Positions 44,546-51,830 of a stretch of DNA of 64,000 nucleotides are shown here, one piece after another. Made by a program: the position numbers and the translations under genes. The stretch is taken from contig NZ_JAKRFI010000003.1 in assembly GCF_022348165.1 (NCBI RefSeq), positions 62,001 to 126,000 on the forward strand. The letters are read 5' to 3'. This DNA comes from Halomonas sp. McH1-25. GTDB taxonomy: Bacteria > Pseudomonadota > Gammaproteobacteria > Pseudomonadales > Halomonadaceae. Every line of letters starts with the position of its first letter. Position 1 is the first letter of the stretch. The notes beneath the pieces are model-generated. The model worked only from the letters and a program-made list of their open reading frames with translations, was not told the DNA's origin and searched no databases.

Positions 44546-45490
44546 ATGAAAATCGAACGACTGCCGCTCAATGCATTGCGGGCTTTCGCCGAAGCCGCAC
44601 GGGCCGGCAGCTTCAAGGTGGCGGCAAGTCGTCTGGGCGTGACTCCGGGTGCCGTTAGTCGCCAGATCAAGCAACTCGAGGACCGCCTGGGTGTGGCACT
44701 GTTCGACCGCTATCCCAACGGCGTGCGCGTCAGCGAAGCCGGTCGATTGCTGGCCGAGGATATCGATGCGGGACTGGCGCGGATTGCCAGCGGTGTGCAA
44801 ACGGCCAGTGAGCGGGCTCGAGCGGCCACGACGCTGACCTTGAGCGCGCCACCTTCGCTGGCCCAATTCTGGCTATTGCCGCGCCTGGCGAATTTCGAAG
44901 CCCAGGAAACCCAAATCGATATTTCCCTGGATGCGGACCAGAACCTGACGGCACCGACCTGGCACGCAGGTGGCGCGCGGCTTGCATTGCGCTATGGCCG
45001 TGGTCCTTGGCCCGGCGTGAGAAGCCTAAGACTCTTCGACGACCAATTGTTCCCGGTTTGCGCACCCGCCCTGCTGGAACGTACCCACATCGACACCCCT
45101 GCCGACCTGCTCGCGCTTCCCCTGCTCGAGGTGGTCTGGCAATCGCGGCAGAATATCGCTTTTCCTGGCTGGCGGGACTGGTTCGATGCCGTCGGCATGC
45201 ACGATGCAAAGGTGCCAATCCAGCGGCGTTTCTCTCTCTATGGCATGGCGCTCGACCAGACAATCGCCGGACGCGGCGTGATGCTTGCCAACCCCGCCGT
45301 GGCCAGCGACCGCCTAGCCAGTGGCGTATTGGTGAGGCCCTTCGGCAACCGCTTCGTCCTCGACTCGCCGTTCACCTACGACCTGCTACTTCCCACTACC
45401 GGCAACGCCCCACCGAAGGCTCAACGGTTCATCGACTGGTTGATTGCGGAGGCAAAACGCTTTCGCGAAGACACCGGCATGAGCTCGTGA
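44546..45490 (+). CDS. LysR-family regulator (GcvA-like)
   Basis: This 314-residue protein has a LysR winged helix (L-N-A-L-R-A-F-A-E-A-A-R-A-G-S-F, V-T-P-G-A-V-S-R-Q-I-K-Q-L) and an effector domain. It resembles the GcvA group. I chose the ATG at 44546, as MKIERLPLNALRAF is the family start. It lies divergent from the EamA exporter, the classic layout in which a LysR protein controls the neighbouring gene. Confidence 0.9.
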   Translation: MKIERLPLNALRAFAEAARAGSFKVAASRLGVTPGAVSRQIKQLEDRLGVALFDRYPNGVRVSEAGRLLAEDIDAGLARIASGVQTASERARAATTLTLSAPPSLAQFWLLPRLANFEAQETQIDISLDADQNLTAPTWHAGGARLALRYGRGPWPGVRSLRLFDDQLFPVCAPALLERTHIDTPADLLALPLLEVVWQSRQNIAFPGWRDWFDAVGMHDAKVPIQRRFSLYGMALDQTIAGRGVMLANPAVASDRLASGVLVRPFGNRFVLDSPFTYDLLLPTTGNAPPKAQRFIDWLIAEAKRFREDTGMSS

Positions 45491-45629
45491 ACGACCAATG
45501 CCAGTCGCTATAGCGGATCACTGTCGAGCCTCCACGACAGCACGGTAGCCTGTTTTGCAGGACGCAGTCCCCTCTGCTACGCCAAAGAGAGCGTGCATCG
45601 TGTATCCGTTCTGCGCAGGGAGGTGGCCC

Positions 45630-46625
45630 ATGGCCGATTACGTGGAAACAGGCGACATCTATTTTTTCTATCGACCCAAGGTCAATGCGGAAAACGTCCA
45701 GAGTCTCGATGATGTGCAGCGCCTGCATGTCGTGCTGATACCCGACGACGCCCAGAATGCGCGGCTCTTCGTGGTGGGCAAGAAGCGCATGCCGGAAATC
45801 GTCAAGGGCAAGTCCAAGTCCACCCAGCGCGAATGGATGATGAACGACATGACGGGCAAGCCGAAGGACATCGGCGAAGCGCTGGCGCCTATGGAGTACG
45901 AGACCAAGACCCGAGGCGAGCAGGAACAGGGCGAGGCCATTCCTGCCGGCGAAGGTCGCTATGCGATTTTCGAGCGCGACAGCAGCTCTCGCCTGGCCTA
46001 TCGGCTTTCCAGTCCGGAGAAGCCCGGCAAGGCCCAGAACGAACTGGGGATACTCAGCGAGGCGAGCTATGTGATTTCGGTACGCAATCCCGCTATCGAT
46101 GTGCCCGGCTTCCCGCACTCCAAGCCGAACTACCCCAAGCGCCTGCAGGAAAAATTCGCCGACAAGCGTTGGATCGACATCGATGACGGCAAGCTGCTCG
46201 ACTATGAGAACGCGCAGTTCCTGATGATTGGCGCGCATGATGATCTGAGCGAGGAAGGCGTCAGGATCAGCGGCAAGGCGAACCTGTTCAAGACCCTGGG
46301 CTTGAAGAAGCGGGAATGGCCAACCGACGCATTGGAGGCCGGCAAGCTCGCGGAACCGCAGATGCAGGCCGAGATCACCGAACCCAAGGGCGATCGCAGC
46401 AAGGGTGGCGAGCGCGGCGGCAAGGCGGCCAGCGGTACGGCCTCGGCAGCCGGTGTCACCAAGGCGCTCAAGGGAGTGGATTTCCCCTGTACCAAAACCG
46501 ATCTGGTCAAGCAGGCCAAGGCCAACCAGGCCGCGGAGGAGGTCATCGAGGTAGTCAATGAGCTTCCTGGCCGACGCTACGCGACGATGGCCGACGTACA
46601 AAGAGCGCTCGGGGAGATACGCTGA
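45630..46625 (+). CDS. unknown protein with C-terminal DUF2795 domain
   Basis: This 331-residue soluble protein has two parts. Residues 1-230 (M-A-D-Y-V-E-T-G-D-I-Y-F-F-Y-R-P-K-V) have no domain I recognise. After a Lys/Gly/Ala-rich linker, the last ~50 residues (A-L-K-G-V-D-F-P-C-T-K-T-D-L and L-P-G-R-R-Y-A-T-M-A-D-V) match the DUF2795 helical fold. GGGAGG precedes the ATG. It overlaps the next gene by one base (TGATG), and that gene also has DUF2795 domains. Function unknown; the coupled pair suggests a shared complex. Confidence 0.8.
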   Translation: MADYVETGDIYFFYRPKVNAENVQSLDDVQRLHVVLIPDDAQNARLFVVGKKRMPEIVKGKSKSTQREWMMNDMTGKPKDIGEALAPMEYETKTRGEQEQGEAIPAGEGRYAIFERDSSSRLAYRLSSPEKPGKAQNELGILSEASYVISVRNPAIDVPGFPHSKPNYPKRLQEKFADKRWIDIDDGKLLDYENAQFLMIGAHDDLSEEGVRISGKANLFKTLGLKKREWPTDALEAGKLAEPQMQAEITEPKGDRSKGGERGGKAASGTASAAGVTKALKGVDFPCTKTDLVKQAKANQAAEEVIEVVNELPGRRYATMADVQRALGEIR

Positions 46626-47140
46626 TGGCACAGTTCGTGTGTGAAATATGCGGTGCCGAGTTCGAACAGAAATCCCGCTACGAGCGGCACATGCAGACAT
46701 CCCACCCTAAACGCGCGGTGTCGGCCGCCGATCTCGAAAAAGCACTGAAAGGCGTCGATTTTCCCAAATCGCGTGACGCGCTGGCCGATGCCGTCAGCGA
46801 GGATGAGCGGGACGTGCGCAATATCATCCAACAGCTACCGGAGCGGAACTATCGCGACGCCGCCGAAGTCGCTCGCGCTTTCGGCGAGCTACGTACCCAC
46901 GAGAAAGCCCCCGATAACCAACCGAGCAAAGCCGGTGGACAACATGCCATGCAGGCACCTTCGGCGGCGCGCTTTGCCAGCCTGTTTTCCGGCATGACCT
47001 TTCCGGCCAGCGGTCAGGAACTCAAGGATTACGCCCGCCCTAAGGCCAACGAGCAGGAAATGCGCACGCTGGAGAAGTTCGGTGACCATACCTACCACAG
47101 CATGGCCGATGTCACCCGCGAGTTGGATAGGGTGAGCTGA
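46625..47140 (+). CDS. C2H2 zinc-finger protein with two DUF2795 domains
   Basis: This 171-residue protein starts with a textbook C2H2 finger: C6-x2-C9-x12-H22-x4-H27 (F-V-C-E-I-C-G-A-E-F-E, R-Y-E-R-H). Two DUF2795 domains follow: about 35-90 (A-L-K-G-V-D-F-P-K-S-R, L-P-E-R-N-Y-R-D-A-A-E-V) and about 115-168 (L-F-S-G-M-T-F-P-A-S-G, T-Y-H-S-M-A-D-V-T). C2H2 fingers are uncommon in bacteria. It is coupled by TGATG to a gene that also ends in DUF2795. A DNA- or RNA-binding role is a guess from the finger; function unknown. Confidence 0.85.
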   Translation: MAQFVCEICGAEFEQKSRYERHMQTSHPKRAVSAADLEKALKGVDFPKSRDALADAVSEDERDVRNIIQQLPERNYRDAAEVARAFGELRTHEKAPDNQPSKAGGQHAMQAPSAARFASLFSGMTFPASGQELKDYARPKANEQEMRTLEKFGDHTYHSMADVTRELDRVS

Positions 47141-47174
47141 GTCGATGCTGCCTTGCATGGGGTGCACCCGACAT

Positions 47175-47210
47175 AGCCGGGCGCTTGGCTGTTTTTAGCC
47201 AGCGCCGGCT
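47175..47210 (+). terminator. hairpin after the zinc-finger gene
   Basis: Arms AGCCGGGCGCTTGGCT and AGCCAGCGCCGGCT, pairing with small bulges, with a GTTTTT loop. It lies 35 bases past the stop. No T-run follows, so its strength is uncertain. Confidence 0.5.
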
Positions 47211-47403
47211 GTTAGCGGGATCGATCAATGGCTCTGGATACGCTTGTCGCGCCGGCGCGGATCGCCATCGGCTCGCCGGTAGCGCGACGTGGTATCATTC
47301 GGCCAAGGTCGCTAGTTTGTCAGGGTCATCTAGGCAGGCCGGGTTGCGATCACGATGCAAGTGACTGGAATCGGCAAACGTTTGAAACGATAAGGTTAAC
47401 CCC

Positions 47404-48039
47404 ATGTTGAGCTTTCTGGTATTTTGCATGATTTTCGTTGGTGTCACCATATCGTTATACCAAGTGTACGATGTTCATTATAACTTGAACTTCGATGATG
47501 AAGAGCAGCGCCCTCACGCCCTGAACAAGGAGTTAAAAGAACTCTCCGACAAGGCCAACGAATATTCCGAAACGGGTTCGCCACACAACTTCATGCAAGC
47601 GGTAAACCATATTTTCGGGCATGGTTTCGATCATCGGGTCGTACTTGCTGCATTGACTGGGGAAAGAAGGCATGCCTACGCAGAGCCATTGCTGCGCAGA
47701 AAGAACAACGTTGTTTTGAATGGGCGCTTGAAGATCCTTCACCTGCCTTTCTGGAAGACCAACCCGCCTACCAAGAGCGTGAGGGGCATTCTACTCACAT
47801 TCATTCTCGTCAATAGCTTACTAGCACTCTTCTGGGGCGCCATGAGCGTTTATACTGTCGCTTATGAGGTTTCCATAAGCCAGCTTTCATGGCTTAACGA
47901 TGAAGCCATCCTGATGGCTCTTGTTTATTTCTCCATCTTGCTGACTTATCTCGCCTCCAAACTCGATTCATACATGCACGACATCTATCAAGTTGGAAAG
48001 TTGAACAGCATTGTTTTCACAGACCCAGAAAATAGATAA
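47404..48039 (+). CDS. membrane protein, unknown family
   Basis: This 211-residue protein has an N-terminal helix (M-L-S-F-L-V-F-C-M-I-F-V-G-V-T-I-S-L), a soluble central part with a run of charged residues, and two C-terminal helices (I-L-L-T-F-I-L-V-N-S-L-L-A-L-F and A-L-V-Y-F-S-I-L-L-T-Y-L). I do not recognise the family. It is more AT-rich than its neighbours and lies directly before a miniature inverted-repeat element. The ATG is the only start that gives the hydrophobic helix at the very front. Confidence 0.65.
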   Translation: MLSFLVFCMIFVGVTISLYQVYDVHYNLNFDDEEQRPHALNKELKELSDKANEYSETGSPHNFMQAVNHIFGHGFDHRVVLAALTGERRHAYAEPLLRRKNNVVLNGRLKILHLPFWKTNPPTKSVRGILLTFILVNSLLALFWGAMSVYTVAYEVSISQLSWLNDEAILMALVYFSILLTYLASKLDSYMHDIYQVGKLNSIVFTDPENR

Positions 48040-48069
48040 CTCTTTTCCGGGATTGCAATGACACACTAA

Positions 48070-48208
48070 GCTCTGTCTGAAAAACCGGTGAGCGATGGCC
48101 AGACAAGGCAAAAATCGGCGAAAACGCGGAGTTTACGCGGTGTAAATGAGCATTCTGAGCCGGTTTTTAACGCCATGTGGGCGAGTGCAGGCATTTTTCA
48201 GACAAAGC
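48070..48208. repeat. miniature inverted-repeat element, complete copy
   Basis: This 139-base element has 15-base terminal inverted repeats, GCTCTGTCTGAAAAA and its complement-form end TTTTTCAGACAAAGC, with one mismatch. The interior contains GGTGTAAATGAGCA. A related copy in the opposite orientation is at 50710-50840 and a truncated one at 21984-22036. It encodes nothing. Confidence 0.75.
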
Positions 48209-48274
48209 ATAAAGCCTAGGGCACTAACCCACCTAGATGCCGCCAAGGCTATAAGGTGCAGGGCTCACGGTTGC

Positions 48275-48907
48275 CTATCGGCCCAAGACCATGCCCTTAC
48301 GCCCATGCTGTAGCACTAGCCAGGAAAGGAGGGCCACCCAACTCACCAGCATCAATCCAAGCATACGCTCATAGGCGCCTTCCCATGCAGTGGACACAAA
48401 GAAGAAAGGCGGGGCGAGAATCGTCCAGGAGACCCCGAACCAGACACTGTACTTTCCCCATGAACGGGTGATCTCGATCTCCTGCAATCCAGAAACCAGC
48501 AGGAACGCCGTCAAGCTGACCAGTACACCTAGCGTGTAGACGGCATAAAGATGCACCTTCATTCCAGGATGCTGAGTTCCCGCATACTGGTTGTAGAGCG
48601 CAATTATGACGATGTCCATGCTCAAGAGTCCAAGCAAGACACTCGCCGTCTTCCATTTGGCACCATCCAGGCTCCAGCGGTAAAGGCCAGTCGCACAGGC
48701 TAACAGGCCTACTGCAAACAGGCACAGACTGGAGTCGAGTATCCAGGAGTATTTGCCCACTGCGAGTGCGCTAATGGTCTCGCTGATCGGATCATGCTTC
48801 TCATAGACCATGATGCCGACTAGATTCCCTATGATCACCCCCAGGCTTCCGATCAGCCCCGCTGCACCACAGGCTAGGAAAAGCTTCCGTTCTTCTGCTG
48901 CTCGCAT
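48275..48907 (-). CDS. DUF998-family membrane protein
   Basis: This 210-residue protein has about six membrane helices and the DUF998 pattern: H-D-P-I-S-E-T-I-S-A-L-A after the first helix, then L-F-A-V-G-L-L-A-C-A-T-G-L-Y and G-M-K-V-H-L-Y-A. The role of this family is unknown. It stands alone between a miniature repeat and a DUF1622 gene. Confidence 0.75.
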   Translation of the reverse strand: MRAAEERKLFLACGAAGLIGSLGVIIGNLVGIMVYEKHDPISETISALAVGKYSWILDSSLCLFAVGLLACATGLYRWSLDGAKWKTASVLLGLLSMDIVIIALYNQYAGTQHPGMKVHLYAVYTLGVLVSLTAFLLVSGLQEIEITRSWGKYSVWFGVSWTILAPPFFFVSTAWEGAYERMLGLMLVSWVALLSWLVLQHGRKGMVLGR

Positions 48908-49105
48908 TCTGACTCCAGTAGCCTTCCTGGCCGCTGCATCTTTAATTAAGTATGTACACTTTGGCTGTGACTATAATTGGTTCTCACCTAATTCGTAGCA
49001 CTCCATTCGTAGCACTCCCAGCCAACTGGTGTCCAATGTTGAGCCTGTGAAACATTACAATCGTGACAAGCATATACAGCCTTACACAAATACATACCAA
49101 AATGC

Positions 49106-49456
49106 CTATTTCTTTTCCTGCCAAGGCCAACGGCCAGTAAGCTCAACCTCCAGCGTAAAGCTGAGGAAGGTACGTATCAGCACAATAATGGCTAATATAC
49201 CGACTGTCTTGAATGTCAAGTCGACTGCAACGGTATGAATTATGTCTGCAGCAACAAGAAACTCCAAGCCGAGCAGAATGCCTCGCCCGAGACGCTGACG
49301 AATCTGATAAAATATCTCTTCTGCTTTGCCCTTTTTCAGTAGGACAGCCGGCTCAACGATTAGTGCATAGAATGCGAACCCGGTGATAATAAGGATGCCA
49401 ATCACCTCTATAACCGTCACGCTCCATTCTGCAAAAGGCTTTACAATTTCTAACAC
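49106..49456 (-). CDS. DUF1622-family membrane protein
   Basis: This ~116-residue protein has three membrane helices and the DUF1622 pattern (V-I-E-V-I-G-I-L-I-I-T, R-Q-R-L-G-R-G-I-L-L-G-L-E-F-L-V-A-A-D-I-I, L-I-R-T-F-L-S-F-T-L-E-V-E-L). I chose a GTG at 49456 with GGAGG just before it, since the frame further up to 49594 would add a non-membrane, family-atypical tail. Role unknown. Confidence 0.78.
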   Translation of the reverse strand: MLEIVKPFAEWSVTVIEVIGILIITGFAFYALIVEPAVLLKKGKAEEIFYQIRQRLGRGILLGLEFLVAADIIHTVAVDLTFKTVGILAIIVLIRTFLSFTLEVELTGRWPWQEKK

Positions 49457-49627
49457 ATAACCTCCATGTACGGTAACGACGTTGAGAATTTTCGCTCGTC
49501 TCCTCTCGTCGGGCCCAAGTACATTGCCCTCCTCCGCAAGGTAGCACGCGCTGGGCAGGGGTCTAGTACTTGACAACGCTTGCCGTGGCCCCATTATTAG
49601 CAGTTCACACCTACCTTTAGAGGCTTT

Positions 49628-50644
49628 ATGCTCCTCTTGGCATTGTTTGCCATCCTGTCGATAAGCGTCTCGTTCCTGTGCTCCATTCTGGAAGCGTCGC
49701 TTCTGTCATTGACGCCAAGCTATATTGCGCAGCAACGCGACGATCGGCCTGACCTTCATGCAAAACTCTTCAAGTTAAAAGGCAATATCGATCAGCCCCT
49801 CGCTGCCATACTCACCTTGAATACGGTGGCACACACCGTCGGAGCGACGGGGGTAGGTGCCCAGGTTACGGTGGTCTTCGGAGAAGCCTACCTCGGCATT
49901 GCCTCGGCAATCATGACGTTGCTGATACTTGTGGCGTCAGAGATCATTCCCAAGACGCTCGGCGCCACCTACTGGCGACAACTCTCGCCACTGTTGCCTC
50001 CGTTGCTGGGCAGCATGGTCTGGCTATTAAAGCCCTTCATCTGGCTGTCCGAACGGATCACGAACCGACTGGGGAGTAACGAGGCAAATGTCGATATGCG
50101 CGGTGAGATCAAGGCACTGGCGCAGATCGGCCTGGAAGAGAAGGCGCTAGACGCAGATGAGACAAGGTCGATCACCAACATCCTGAATCTGCATACCATG
50201 CAGATCCGGGATATCATGACGCCACGTACCGTGAGCGTCACGGTCAACCCCGTGATGACGGTCGCTGAGTTCGACAAGGAACTGGGCAAGTCGCCCTTCA
50301 CTCGCTTCCCGGTGATGGACGGTGCCGAGCATGCGCTCGGTTATATCCACAAGGCGGACACGTACCATGCAGCGGACGATGCGACGCTGAAGTCCCTGAT
50401 GCACCCCGTTAACTCGCTGAATGGCGATGACAATGTAGAGCAGGTGTTTAGCCTGATGCTCCGCGAACGGCACCACATGTGTGTGGTATACGATGAACTC
50501 GGCACGTGGCTGGGGGTTGTGACCCTCGAGGACATTATCGAAGCCATTCTAGGCCACGACATCGTCGATGAAACGGACAATGTGTCGAACCTGCGCAAGT
50601 ATGCTAAGCAGCGCTGGGTAAAGCGAATAAAGAAAACGACTTAA
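49628..50644 (+). CDS. CNNM/CorC-type transporter (DUF21 and CBS domains)
   Basis: This 338-residue protein has an N-terminal DUF21 membrane domain (about 1-160; S-F-L-C-S-I-L-E-A-S-L-L-S, L-N-T-V-A-H-T-V-G, A-S-E-I-I-P-K) and two CBS domains (about 190-325; M-T-P-R-T, H-H-M-C-V-V-Y-D-E-L-G). It belongs to the CNNM/HlyC/CorC group linked to magnesium or cobalt efflux. The usual C-terminal CorC/HlyC domain is absent. A terminator follows. Confidence 0.88.
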   Translation: MLLLALFAILSISVSFLCSILEASLLSLTPSYIAQQRDDRPDLHAKLFKLKGNIDQPLAAILTLNTVAHTVGATGVGAQVTVVFGEAYLGIASAIMTLLILVASEIIPKTLGATYWRQLSPLLPPLLGSMVWLLKPFIWLSERITNRLGSNEANVDMRGEIKALAQIGLEEKALDADETRSITNILNLHTMQIRDIMTPRTVSVTVNPVMTVAEFDKELGKSPFTRFPVMDGAEHALGYIHKADTYHAADDATLKSLMHPVNSLNGDDNVEQVFSLMLRERHHMCVVYDELGTWLGVVTLEDIIEAILGHDIVDETDNVSNLRKYAKQRWVKRIKKTT

Positions 50645-50673
50645 CGCTCCCGATCCCTGCACTTTCCTCGTTG

Positions 50674-50703
50674 AGAGCGGTATAAATCAGAGGATACCGC
50701 TCT
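50674..50703 (+). terminator. hairpin after the CNNM gene
   Basis: Stem AGAGCGGTA/TACCGCTCT with a twelve-base loop, followed by TTTACC. It begins 30 bases past the stop. Confidence 0.65.
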
Positions 50704-50709
50704 TTACCC

Positions 50710-50840
50710 TAGGCACTGTCCGAAAAGTACTGCGCTCGGCAATACTGCGTTAAAAATCGGCTCAAGATGCTCATTTACACCGCTCTTTCGCCGATTTTCG
50801 CCTTGTCTTACCGTCGCTCGTCGACTTTTCAGACAGCACC
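50710..50840. repeat. miniature inverted-repeat element, second copy
   Basis: This 131-base copy has ends AGGCACTGTCCGAAAAGT and ACTTTTCAGACAGCACCT-like. Its reverse complement matches the copy at 48070-48208 over most of its length, including GGTGTAAATGAGCA. It is in opposite orientation, between a terminator and cobA. Confidence 0.7.
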
Positions 50841-50900
50841 TGGTACCAGCGTTACGGCATGGCGCCCGTCAGTTTCGAATCAGGCGTGACACAAGTCACT

Positions 50901-51830
50901 TCACTGTGCCGCCCCTTTTGCATATCTCACGCCCTCTGCCACCTTCGCTTGTCGCTGCGCTTCTTCAGCCATTCGCACCACGCTACCCACCACGATCAGA
51001 CACGGCGAAGGCAGTGGATTGTCGACAAGTGCCTGCGGCATGTCTGCCAGGGTGCTGATCAGAGTCTGTTGTTCCGGCAGGCTGGCATTGGCGATGAGCA
51101 TCATCGGCCAGTCGTCGGGCAGTCCGGCATCGCGCAGCCCACGGCTGATTGCTTCGACCTTGGACAACCCCATGTAGAACACCAGCGTCTCGTCCTTTCG
51201 CGCCAGTCCCTGCCAATCGGGCGTGCCGTCGACGCGACACTGCTGAGCGGTAATGAAACGCACTTGCTGGGCGTGGGCCCGGTCGGTCAGCGCCATACCC
51301 ATCGCAGCGGCCGCACCGGACGCGGCGGTAATGCCGGGCACGATCTCGGCAGGGATATTGGCGCCATACAAGGCGCTGAGTTCTTCTCCCATACGCCCGA
51401 AGATACCGGGATCGCCGCCTTTCAGGCGTACCACCGACTTACCCTCCTGCGCCAGCTTGACCAGCATTGCGCCGATTTCGGCCTGCGGCACACTGTGGTG
51501 CCCCGCAGCCTTGCCGACATAGTAGCGCTCACGACCGGCAGGAATCATCGACAGAATGTCATCACCGACCAGGCGATCGTAGACGATGGCGTCGGCCTGA
51601 GTTAAAAGCCGCGCGGCACGCAGCGTGAGCAGATCGGCACTCCCCGGCCCGGCACCCACCAGGTAGACCGTTCCCTGCCGACACTCGCCTCGGGTGGCCA
51701 GAGGGGTGTGGCCAGTATTCTGCTGCAGGCCATTCATGACCGAAAGGACCCGTGAGCCGCCTGCCAGGCGGGGCAGGAAGCCCAGGAAGTCAGGCAGTTT
51801 CGGCTTCCACTGCTTGAGTTGCGAGATCAT
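50901..51830 (-). CDS. cobA: uroporphyrinogen-III C-methyltransferase (SUMT)
   Basis: This 309-residue protein methylates uroporphyrinogen III to precorrin-2, the first step to siroheme, the cofactor of NirB. It has the SUMT blocks: V-G-A-G-P-G-S-A-D-L-L-T-L-R-A, Y-D-R-L-V, R-L-K-G-G-D-P-G-I-F-G-R and P-G-I-T-A-A-S-G. It lacks a CysG oxidase/chelatase half. It overlaps the nasC 3' end by 41 bases, so it is transcribed with nasC. GAGGAAA lies before the ATG. Confidence 0.93.
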   Translation of the reverse strand: MISQLKQWKPKLPDFLGFLPRLAGGSRVLSVMNGLQQNTGHTPLATRGECRQGTVYLVGAGPGSADLLTLRAARLLTQADAIVYDRLVGDDILSMIPAGRERYYVGKAAGHHSVPQAEIGAMLVKLAQEGKSVVRLKGGDPGIFGRMGEELSALYGANIPAEIVPGITAASGAAAAMGMALTDRAHAQQVRFITAQQCRVDGTPDWQGLARKDETLVFYMGLSKVEAISRGLRDAGLPDDWPMMLIANASLPEQQTLISTLADMPQALVDNPLPSPCLIVVGSVVRMAEEAQRQAKVAEGVRYAKGAAQ

